Assembly (NCBI RefSeq): GCF_948472415.1
Contig: NZ_OX419519.1
Location: forward strand, 5,609,001 to 5,673,000
Source of the DNA: Kitasatospora fiedleri
Lineage (GTDB): Bacteria > Actinomycetota > Actinomycetes > Streptomycetales > Streptomycetaceae
Direction: 5' to 3'
Length of the DNA stretch: 64,000 bases
Shown here: one piece after another, positions 52,911-59,670 of the stretch
How positions within the stretch are numbered: position 1 is the stretch's first letter
Layout: the number at the start of each line of letters is the position of its first letter
Translations under genes and position numbers: made by a program
Notes under the pieces: generated by a model
The model's input: the letters and a program-made list of their open reading frames with translations, nothing else
What the model was told of the DNA's origin: nothing
Database searches by the model: none

Positions 52911-53572
52911 CAGCGGGCGGGGGAGAGCGCGGCGAGGAAGGGGAGGTCGGCGTCGGCCAGGCTGTCCAGCACGGTGGTGCCCTGCGCGCTGGGGATCGGG
53001 ACGGCGGACGGCACCGCCAGCACCGGGCAGCCCGCGGCGCGGGCGGAGGCCACGCCGGTCGGGGTGTCCTCGACGGCGACGCAGACGGCCGGGGCCAGGC
53101 CCAGTCGGGCGGCGGCGGCCAGGTACGGGTCGGGGGCGGGCTTGGTGCGGGGGGTGTCCTCGGCGGCGAGGGTGGTGCTGAACCAGTGCGGGCCGATGGC
53201 GCGCAGCACCAGGTCGACCACCCGGCGCGGGGACGCCGAGACCAGGGCGGTCGGGACGTCCGCGTCGCGCAGCGCGGCGAGCAGCGCGAGGGCGCCGGGG
53301 CGGGGGACGACCTCGGCCCCGACCTTGGCGGCGAAGGAGTCGTTCAGGTGCGCCACCAGGTCGGCCTCCGGGCGGGAGGTGCGGCTGCTGCGGTGCAGGT
53401 GGGCGGCGGTGTGCTCGACCGCCTGGCCGAGGACGTCCGGGAGGTCGGCGTCGGTGAGGGTCAGGTCCAGCTCGGCGGCGAGTTCGGCCGCGGCCTGCCA
53501 CCACAGGTGCTCGGTGTCGACCAGGGTGCCGTCCATGTCGAACAGGACGGCGGCGGGGCGGGGTGCAGGCAT
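52910..53572 (-). CDS. HAD-superfamily (subfamily IA) phosphatase
   Basis: 220 residues. Motif I FDMDGTLVDTEHLWW, motif II LVSASP, motif III lysine in PRTKPAPDPYL and motif IV VAVEDTPTG are intact. It belongs to the beta-phosphoglucomutase/sugar-phosphatase group; the cap lysine typical of phosphonatases is absent, so it does not obviously replace the broken hydrolase at 49906. The substrate is unknown. Nine-nt tandem repeats (CGGGGCAGG type, 53613-53648) lie just upstream of its start. Confidence 0.88.
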   Translation of the reverse strand: MPAPRPAAVLFDMDGTLVDTEHLWWQAAAELAAELDLTLTDADLPDVLGQAVEHTAAHLHRSSRTSRPEADLVAHLNDSFAAKVGAEVVPRPGALALLAALRDADVPTALVSASPRRVVDLVLRAIGPHWFSTTLAAEDTPRTKPAPDPYLAAAARLGLAPAVCVAVEDTPTGVASARAAGCPVLAVPSAVPIPSAQGTTVLDSLADADLPFLAALSPAR

Positions 53573-53612
53573 GGCGGTACCTTACGGGGTGGTTTCGGGC
53601 GCGCGGGCCGTG

Positions 53613-53648
53613 CGGGGCAGGCGGGGCAGGCAGGGCAGGCGGGGCGCG
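53613..53648. repeat. Four tandem 9-nt repeats
   Basis: CGGGGCAGG, CGGGGCAGG, CAGGGCAGG and CGGGGCGCG in tandem, 41 bp upstream of the HAD start. Confidence 0.6.
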
Positions 53649-53721
53649 CGAGGTGTCGGGGGCAGGCGGGGCGGGACCCGGGGCGCGGTCCTCGACCGGT
53701 GGCCGCCCGCTCCGCGCGGTT

Positions 53722-53753
53722 CCCCGCGCCCCGGTCGGTGCCGGGGCGCGGGG
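53722..53753 (-). terminator. Terminator of the phosphonate transporter operon
   Basis: Perfect 13-bp stem (53722-53734 / 53741-53753) with a 6-nt loop, starting 9 bp downstream of the ATPase gene stop on the minus strand. Confidence 0.85.
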
Positions 53754-53761
53754 GCCCGGGG

Positions 53762-54856
53762 TCAGGGGCGGGCGACCGGGGCGCGGTCGACCAGGACGGG
53801 GCGGTCGGGGAGGACGAGGGTGGCGCGGCTGCCGAGCGGCAGGGTGGCGGCGGCCTCGGTGGGGAGGTCGGACTTGATCTCGGTGCCGTCGGCCAGGCGC
53901 ACGGTGAGGCGGGTGACGGCGCCCAGGAAGGAGGCGGCGACCACCAGGGCGGTGCCGTCCTCGGCGGGGGCGAGTTCGACGTTCTCCGGGCGGACCAGGA
54001 CGTGCAGCTCGCCGTCGGCGGGCAGGGCGCCGTCCACGGGGTGGCGGCGGCCGAGCACCTCGACCTCGCCGTCGGCGGTGCGCGAGCACGGGATGCGGCT
54101 CATGGTGCCGACGAACTCGGCGACGAACGCGGTGGCCGGCCGGGAGTACAACTCCGAAGGGGTGGCGCACTGTTCGAGGCGCCCGGCGCGCAGGACGGCG
54201 ACCCGGTCGGCCATCGAGAGGGCCTCCTCCTGGTCGTGGGTGACGAACAGGGTGGTGATGCCCAGCCCCTGCTGGAGGCGGCGGATCTCCTCGCGCAGCG
54301 CGAGCCGGACCTTGGCGTCGAGCGCGGAGAGCGGCTCGTCCAGCAGCAGGACGCGCGGCTGGAGGGCGAGCGCGCGGGCCAGCGCGATGCGCTGCTGCTG
54401 GCCGCCGGACATCTGGTGCGGGTAGTGCGCGGCGCGCTGCGGGAGGCCGACGAGTTCCAGCAACTCCTGGGCGCGGCGCAGCCGTTCGGCCTTGCCGACG
54501 CCGCGCATCCGCAGCCCGAAGGCGACGTTGTCGGCGGCGGTCAGGTGCGGGAAGAGGCTGTAGGACTGGAACACCATGCCGGCGTCGCGCCGGTGGGCGG
54601 GGATGCGGGTGATGTCCTCGCCGTCGACCAGCACCTCGCCGGAGTCGTGGGTCTCGAACCCGGCGAGGACGCGCAGCGCGGTGGTCTTGCCGCAGCCGGA
54701 CGGGCCGAGCAGGGCGAGCAGTTCGCCCGGGCGGACCGTCAGGTCAAGGCCGTCCAGGGCGGTGGTGGTGCCGAACGTCCGCCGCAGCGAACGGAATTCG
54801 ACGGTGGCGCCGCCGGTGGCGGCGTCCTGGGCGAGGGGGGCGGTGGCGGTGCTCAT
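53762..54856 (-). CDS. ABC transporter ATP-binding protein, 2-aminoethylphosphonate type
   Basis: 364 residues. Walker A GPSGCGKTTA, signature MSGGQQQRIALARAL and Walker B LLLDEPLSALDAK are intact, and a C-terminal TOBE-like domain (about 270-364, VLVRPENVELAP) follows as in PotA/FbpC/PhnT-type importers. It is the last gene of a four-gene operon SBP-permease-permease-ATPase. The phosphonate assignment rests mainly on context (shared operator, GntR regulator, C-P cleavage genes). Confidence 0.85.
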   Translation of the reverse strand: MSTATAPLAQDAATGGATVEFRSLRRTFGTTTALDGLDLTVRPGELLALLGPSGCGKTTALRVLAGFETHDSGEVLVDGEDITRIPAHRRDAGMVFQSYSLFPHLTAADNVAFGLRMRGVGKAERLRRAQELLELVGLPQRAAHYPHQMSGGQQQRIALARALALQPRVLLLDEPLSALDAKVRLALREEIRRLQQGLGITTLFVTHDQEEALSMADRVAVLRAGRLEQCATPSELYSRPATAFVAEFVGTMSRIPCSRTADGEVEVLGRRHPVDGALPADGELHVLVRPENVELAPAEDGTALVVAASFLGAVTRLTVRLADGTEIKSDLPTEAAATLPLGSRATLVLPDRPVLVDRAPVARP

Positions 54857-54878
54857 GGGTGGCGGTCTCCGGGAGCGG

Positions 54879-55706
54879 TCAGGAGGTGGCGGCGGTCTGG
54901 TGGCGGCGCTCGCGGCCGGCGGCGGCCAGCAGGAGCAGCAGCACCCAGGTGATCAGCAGGCTGAGCACGGACACCGCGACGGACATCTGGCCCCGGCTGT
55001 TGCCGACCGAGTAGATCCACACCGCGAAGGGCTGGTAGCCGAGGATCGAGGCGGTGGTGAACTCGCCCAGGACCAGGGCCAGGGTGAGGAAGGCGGCGTT
55101 CAGCAGCGCGCCGCGCAGGTTCGGCACGATCACCGAGAGGACGGCCCGCGGCCAGCTCGCGCCGCAGTTGCGGGCGGCCTCGACCAGGGTGCGCACGTCC
55201 ACGGCGCGCAGCCCGGAGTCCAGGGCGCGGTAGGCGAGCGGCAGCGCCATCAGCACGTACGCGATCACCAGGACGAGCGGGAACTCCGGCCGCTGGACGA
55301 ACACGAAGGTCTGGAAGAGCGGCGTGTCCATCAGGTGGTCCGGGCCCCAGCGCAGCACGCCGATCAGGCCGGCGGTCAGCGCGACCGGCGGCACCACCAG
55401 CGGCAGGGTGCAGACCACTTCGAGCACCGGGCGCAGCCGGGGCGAGCCGAGCCGGACCGCGATCATCGCGGGCACCAGCAGGAGCAGCAGCACCACGACG
55501 GTGACGGCGGCCAGCTCCAGGGTGAGCACCAGGCTGTCGGTGAAGCCGGGGGCGGAGAGCAGGCCGGTGTACGCCTCGAAGGAGATCCCGTTGACGTCGT
55601 CGATCGAGAACCAGACCGAGGCGGCCAGCGGGACCGCGAAGTACAGGCCGGCCAGCAGCAGGACCGCGCCGCGCCAGACCCGCAGGCGGGAGATCAGCTG
55701 AGCCAT
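54879..55706 (-). CDS. ABC transporter permease (phosphonate type), second permease
   Basis: 275 residues with six membrane helices; the EAA loop reads LVEAARNCGASWPRAVLSVIVPNLRG. It pairs with the other permease to form the channel of the importer. The ATG lies inside the 3' end of the upstream permease gene (13-bp overlap), indicating coupling. Confidence 0.87.
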   Translation of the reverse strand: MAQLISRLRVWRGAVLLLAGLYFAVPLAASVWFSIDDVNGISFEAYTGLLSAPGFTDSLVLTLELAAVTVVVLLLLLVPAMIAVRLGSPRLRPVLEVVCTLPLVVPPVALTAGLIGVLRWGPDHLMDTPLFQTFVFVQRPEFPLVLVIAYVLMALPLAYRALDSGLRAVDVRTLVEAARNCGASWPRAVLSVIVPNLRGALLNAAFLTLALVLGEFTTASILGYQPFAVWIYSVGNSRGQMSVAVSVLSLLITWVLLLLLAAAGRERRHQTAATS

Positions 55707-56653
55707 CGGGCACTCCGGCGCTGGAGGGGCAGGTAGACGGCCATCACCAGGACGGCCACGACGATCATGTCCAGGCTGAGCGCCAGCGCCAGGTTGCCCT
55801 GGCCGACCAGCACGTTGCCGGAGAGCGCGTCGGCGATCTGGCGGCTGATCAGCGGGACGGTCGCGCCGACCATCGCGGCGGCGGTGGCGTACGCGGCGAA
55901 CGCCGAGCCGAACAGCAGCACGAAGCCGCCGAGCAGCGAGGGGAACAGGATCGGCAGCGCGACGTGCCGCCAGTACTGGAGGGCGGTGGCCCGGTTGTTC
56001 TGGGCGGCCTCGCGCCACTGCACCCGCAGGCCCTCCAGCGCGGGGGTGATGGTGAGCACCATCAGCGGCACCAGGAAGTACAGGTAGGTGACGGTCAGGC
56101 CGGTGAAGCTGTACAGCGACCAGCCGTGGTCGGTCAGGTGGAACAGCTTGGTCAGCTCGCCCGCGTTGCCCAGGGTGGCGACGAAGGCGAACGCCAGCGG
56201 CAGGCCGCCGAAGTTGGCGAGCACGCCGGAGGCGGTCAGCACCGCCTCGCGCAGCAGCCGGAACCGCGAGGTCAGCACGGCCTGGGCGATCGGGACGCCG
56301 AGCACGGTGCCGATCAGCGCGGTCAGCGCGGACAGCTTCACGCTGGAGACCAGCGCCGTCCAGTACGCGCCCTGCACCGAGTCGGTCAGGTTGGCGGTGG
56401 TGAACGAGCCGGCGCCGCTCTCCGCGTCGCTGGAGACGGTGAACGCCCCGGTGACGATGGCGACGGCGGGCAGGCCGAAGCCGACTAGGAAGAAGGCCAG
56501 CAGCGGCACGGTGGCCAGCCAGGAGCCGCCGCGCAGCGGGCGGCGCCGGACGGGCGGCGGGGTGGGGGAGGCGGTGGCGGTGCCGGGAGCCCCCGGGCCG
56601 CCGCTGGGGTCAGCGGCGGCCGGGGTCGGCACCGGGGTGGGAGCCGTGGTCAT
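55694..56653 (-). CDS. ABC transporter permease (phosphonate type), first permease
   Basis: 319 residues. A 45-residue Pro/Ala-rich cytoplasmic N-terminus precedes six membrane helices; the EAA-type loop is WREAAQNNRATALQYWRHVALPILFP. It starts 9 bp downstream of the substrate-binding protein gene and overlaps the next permease. Confidence 0.87.
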   Translation of the reverse strand: MTTAPTPVPTPAAADPSGGPGAPGTATASPTPPPVRRRPLRGGSWLATVPLLAFFLVGFGLPAVAIVTGAFTVSSDAESGAGSFTTANLTDSVQGAYWTALVSSVKLSALTALIGTVLGVPIAQAVLTSRFRLLREAVLTASGVLANFGGLPLAFAFVATLGNAGELTKLFHLTDHGWSLYSFTGLTVTYLYFLVPLMVLTITPALEGLRVQWREAAQNNRATALQYWRHVALPILFPSLLGGFVLLFGSAFAAYATAAAMVGATVPLISRQIADALSGNVLVGQGNLALALSLDMIVVAVLVMAVYLPLQRRSARWLS

Positions 56654-56661
56654 GTCGGTGA

Positions 56662-57837
56662 TCAGCCCGCGATGGCCTTGGCCCAGTTGTCGGTCACGAC
56701 CTTCTTGGCCGCGTCGACCTGCTCCGGGGTGGGGAAGGTGGTGAAGGGCTTCTCGACGACCGGCAGCTTGGCCGCGGCGGCGGTGTCCAGGGTGCCGTCC
56801 GCCTTCATCGCGTCGAACAGCGCCGGGGTGGCGTAGCCGCCGAGGAAGCCGTTCTGGCCCTCGGCCGAGTACAGGTACTCGATCCACAGGCGGGCCGCCG
56901 CCGGGTGCGGGGCGTCCTTGTTGATGGCCTGGCTGTAGTACTGGGCGTAGGAGCCGTCGCTGGGCACGGCCACCTGCCAGTCGATGCCCTTGTTCTTGAA
57001 CTCGTCGGTGTAGCCGGCGTTCAGGTACGACCAGTCGATCGAGATCGGGGTCTCGCCCTTCTCGATGGTGGCCGGGGTGGACTCGACCGGGTTGAAGTTG
57101 CCGGACTGCTTCAGCTTGGCGAAGAAGTCGATGCCGGGCTGGACGTTGTCCAGCGAGCCGCCGTTGGCCAGCGCGGCCGCGTACACGCCGCCGAACGCCG
57201 AACCGGACTTGGTCGGGTTGCCGTTCAGCGCGACCTGGCCCTTGTACTCCGGCTTGAGCAGGTCGGCGAAGGTCTTCGGGCAGACGGCGACCTTCTTGGC
57301 GTCGCAGCCGATCGAGACGTAGCCGCCGTAGTCGTTGACCTGGAGGCCGTTCGGGTCCTTCATGGTGGCGGGGATCTTGTCGAAGCCGGCCACCTTGTAG
57401 GGGGCGAGGATGCCCTCCTTGGCGGCGGACAGCGCGAAGGCCGAGCCGAGGTCGACGGTGTCCGGGGCGCGGTCCTGGCCCTTGCGGGACTTGATCGCGT
57501 TGATCTCGTCCTGGCTGGAGCCGTCCGGGTTCTCGTCCTCGATCTCGATGCCGTACTTCGCCTTGAAGTCGTCCATCAGCTTGCCGTAGTTGGCCCAGTC
57601 GCGCGGGAGGGTGATGACGTGCAGCTTGCCCTCCTTCTTCGCGGCGGCCACCAGGCCGTCCATGCCGCCGAAGTCGGCCAGCGAGGTCGCGGTCTTCGCG
57701 TTCACCGCGCCGCCGCCGGCCTTGGCGGCCTCGCCGGACGTGGCGGACGAGCCGGCGGAGCCGCAGGCGGAGAGGGAGAGCGCGGCAGCGGTCAGCACGG
57801 CCGCGAGGGCGGCGGCGCGGTGGCGGTGCACGGTCAC
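56662..57837 (-). CDS. Phosphonate-type substrate-binding lipoprotein
   Basis: 391 residues. Signal peptide with lipobox LSAC (Cys25), then a family 1 solute-binding fold with GGMDGLVAAAKKEGKLHVITLP at the start of the mature domain and GETPISIDWSYLNAGY at the hinge. This pattern occurs in iron(III), polyamine and 2-aminoethylphosphonate binding proteins; context favours a phosphonate. The start is GTG 57837 with AGGAGA upstream. It is the first gene of the operon, facing a regulatory gap with the operator and a PHO-like box. Confidence 0.85.
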   Translation of the reverse strand: MTVHRHRAAALAAVLTAAALSLSACGSAGSSATSGEAAKAGGGAVNAKTATSLADFGGMDGLVAAAKKEGKLHVITLPRDWANYGKLMDDFKAKYGIEIEDENPDGSSQDEINAIKSRKGQDRAPDTVDLGSAFALSAAKEGILAPYKVAGFDKIPATMKDPNGLQVNDYGGYVSIGCDAKKVAVCPKTFADLLKPEYKGQVALNGNPTKSGSAFGGVYAAALANGGSLDNVQPGIDFFAKLKQSGNFNPVESTPATIEKGETPISIDWSYLNAGYTDEFKNKGIDWQVAVPSDGSYAQYYSQAINKDAPHPAAARLWIEYLYSAEGQNGFLGGYATPALFDAMKADGTLDTAAAAKLPVVEKPFTTFPTPEQVDAAKKVVTDNWAKAIAG

Positions 57838-57904
57838 GGGAGGGTCTCCTGGAGGAAGTGGAGCTGCAGAGATCACGAGGGGTGTGCGGTGCGCGGCGCG
57901 TCCG

Positions 57905-57933
57905 GTTGTCCGGCCAAGTTGGCCAGCCAACTT
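57905..57933 (-). promoter_or_regulatory. Phosphonate-regulon operator upstream of the transporter operon
   Basis: AAGTTG-GCCAGC-CAACTT (57916-57933) is a palindrome with 7-bp arms. An overlapping imperfect copy, GTTG-TCCGGC-CAAG (57905-57918), sits 13 bp closer to the gene. The main site is 79-96 bp before the GTG at 57837 and about 195 bp from the divergent gntR start, so it may control both. Confidence 0.65.
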
Positions 57934-57960
57934 CCGTCGCCGGAAGCAAGTACGCCCGAA

Positions 57961-57982
57961 GCCGGTGACGGGAAGGTGAACG
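57961..57982 (-). promoter_or_regulatory. Candidate PHO box of the transporter operon
   Basis: On the minus strand two adjacent 11-nt units read CGTTCACCTTC and CCGTCACCGGC; both keep the TCACC core. The first includes the 13-mer GTTCACCTTCCCG shared with the FAD oxidoreductase control region (48647-48659). Confidence 0.45.
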
Positions 57983-58127
57983 GACGGCCCAGGACGGGGG
58001 TCGGCTGCGGGAACGGTCGCGCCCGGGTCGGGCCGCCCCGGCCGCACGGGCTACAGTCAGTGGTGTACGCGCGGTCACGCGCAGGACACGGCCCAATCTC
58101 CGTACCAGCCAAGGGAACTCGACGCAC

Positions 58128-58895
58128 GTGGCACTCGACCAGGACCGCGCCGCCGGCTCGCTCTACCGCAAGGTGGCCGCCGACCTGCGCGAGGCGATCA
58201 CCTCCGGCTCGTTCGGCGAAGCCGGACGCCTGCCGGCGGAGGGCGCCCTCGCCGAGCAGTACGGCGTCTCCCGCGGCACCGTCCGCCAGGCCCTCGCCAT
58301 GCTGCGCGCCGACGGACTGGTCACCTCCCGCCGCGGCACCCGCCGGGTCGTCCTCGGCAGCGCCCGGGTCCAGTCCTTCTCCGAACTGCTCTCCTTCACC
58401 CACTGGGCCCGCTCGATGGGCGAGGAGCCCGGCGGCCGGCTCGAATCGCTGATCCGCCGCCCCGCCGACGCCGCCGAACGCGAACAGCTGCGCCTCGACC
58501 CCGGCGCCGAGGTCTACGTGACGCTCCGGCTGCGCACCCTCTCCGGCGTCCCCGTCATGGTCGAGCGCACCGTCTACCCGCCCCTGGTCGGCGAACTGGT
58601 CGCCCAGCTCCCGCCCGACGTGGTCTCGCACACCGAACCCCTGCGCGAGCACGGCATCCTGTTCACCGACGCCGACCACACCATCGACGTGGTCGCCGCC
58701 AACGCCGACGACGCCCGCCTGCTCACCTGCCGCCGCGGCAGCCCGCTGCTGCGCGAGAAGCGCCGCACCACCGACCCCACCGGCACCCCCGTCGAGTGGT
58801 CCCAGGACCGCTACCTGCCCGGCACCGTCGCCTTCTCCATCCACAACTCGCTGGCCTCCTCCGCCCTCTCCCGGCACGCCCGCGACGACGACTGA
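58128..58895 (+). CDS. GntR-family regulator with UTRA domain (phosphonate regulator)
   Basis: 255 residues. The N-terminal winged helix (about 12-76) has SLYRKVAADLREAI, LPAEGALAEQYGVSRGTVRQAL and GLVTSRRGTRRVV. The UTRA effector domain (about 95-240) includes VYVTLRLRTLSGVPVMVERTVYP. The HutC/UTRA subfamily includes PhnF/PhnR, regulators of phosphonate operons. It is divergent from the transporter operon and is the best candidate for binding the GTTG-N6-CAAC palindromes. GTG 58128 has AAGGGA upstream. Confidence 0.88.
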   Translation: MALDQDRAAGSLYRKVAADLREAITSGSFGEAGRLPAEGALAEQYGVSRGTVRQALAMLRADGLVTSRRGTRRVVLGSARVQSFSELLSFTHWARSMGEEPGGRLESLIRRPADAAEREQLRLDPGAEVYVTLRLRTLSGVPVMVERTVYPPLVGELVAQLPPDVVSHTEPLREHGILFTDADHTIDVVAANADDARLLTCRRGSPLLREKRRTTDPTGTPVEWSQDRYLPGTVAFSIHNSLASSALSRHARDDD

Positions 58896-58950
58896 GAACG
58901 TTGGCCGAAAACCAGGTGCCGCCCGGACCGCCCGGAGTGACAATCGCCGG

Positions 58951-59358
58951 ATGACCGACATCACGCGCATCGACCCGGCGGAACTCCACCCCACCTCCGG
59001 CTACGCGCACATCACCGTGGTGGAGGCGGGGCGCACCGCGCACCTGGCCGGGCAGTGCCCGCTGGACGGCGAGGAGAAGCTGGTCGGCGCGGGGAGCCTG
59101 GACGCCCAGATCGACCAGGTGGTGGCCAACTCGATGACGGCGCTGGCCGCGATCGGCATCGGGCCTGAGCGGGTGGTGCGCTCGGTGGTCTACGTGGTCA
59201 GCGACCGCAGCGAGGTCCTCGCCGGTGCCTGGGACCGGTTGACCGCCTCTCCGCTCGCCCCGGCCCTCACCACCGCCTCCACCCTGCTCGGCGTCACCGC
59301 CCTCGGCTACACCGGCCAACTGGTCGAGATCGACCTGACGGCGGCGCTGCCGGGCTAA
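58951..59358 (+). CDS. RidA-family protein (Arg-lacking subgroup)
   Basis: 135 residues of the YjgF/YER057c/UK114 fold: RTAHLAGQCPLDGEEKLVGAGSLDAQIDQV and VVRSVVYVVSDRSEV ... LVEIDLTAAL. Canonical RidA hydrolyses reactive enamine/imine intermediates using a conserved Arg before the last strand; that Arg is not visible in LTTASTLLGVTALGYTGQ, so this belongs to another Rid subgroup. It lies 55 bp downstream of gntR and could handle imines produced by the FAD oxidoreductase; that link is inference. Its stop overlaps the stop of a small minus-strand gene by 3 bp. Confidence 0.85.
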   Translation: MTDITRIDPAELHPTSGYAHITVVEAGRTAHLAGQCPLDGEEKLVGAGSLDAQIDQVVANSMTALAAIGIGPERVVRSVVYVVSDRSEVLAGAWDRLTASPLAPALTTASTLLGVTALGYTGQLVEIDLTAALPG

Positions 59359-59558
59359 CTGCGGGCCAGCACGGCCTCCGTCCAGCGCCGCAGCTGGGCC
59401 AGCAGGGCGGTCAGCCGGCGGACGCCGCCCGGGAAGGCGGGCAGCAGCAGGACGGCGGGCAGGCAGGCCGCCGTCACCAGGACGACCGGCAGCAGGGCCA
59501 GCGCCACGATGACCGGGCGCTGGCAGGCCGCCAGGGCGCGGACGACTTCGGTGAACAT
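59355..59558 (-). CDS. Small membrane protein
   Basis: 67 residues, with one or two hydrophobic segments (about 15-42, VIVALALLPVVLVTAACLPAVLLLPAF) and a basic C-terminus (GGVRRLTALLAQLRRWTEAVLARS). ATG 59558 is preceded by AAAGGCACC. No family recognised; the frame could be spurious, but length, hydrophobicity and start context support a real gene. Confidence 0.5.
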   Translation of the reverse strand: MFTEVVRALAACQRPVIVALALLPVVLVTAACLPAVLLLPAFPGGVRRLTALLAQLRRWTEAVLARS

Positions 59559-59670
59559 CAAGGTGCCTTTCGCTGCGGGCCGTTGCGGGTTCCCCCTACT
59601 CTTCGGGGAGGCCGGGCGTTGCGCCAGACGCAACGGATTGCCGATGTCCGACAACGGGGGAGGGCGGGCG

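Noticed and set aside
52910..53572. HAD hydrolase as a replacement phosphonatase
   Set aside because: It has the ordinary DMDGT motif and lacks the MG..K cap lysine of phosphonatases; it is coupled to an SMR exporter, and no operator is seen upstream.
56662..57837. Transporter as an iron(III) or polyamine importer
   Set aside because: The fold alone allows this, but the shared operator, GntR/UTRA regulator and C-P cleavage genes favour phosphonate; kept as an alternative only.
58898..58915. Possible fourth copy of the phosphonate operator before the RidA-like gene
   Set aside because: Only the left half (CGTTGGC) is kept; about 10 of 18 positions match and the CAAC arm is missing.
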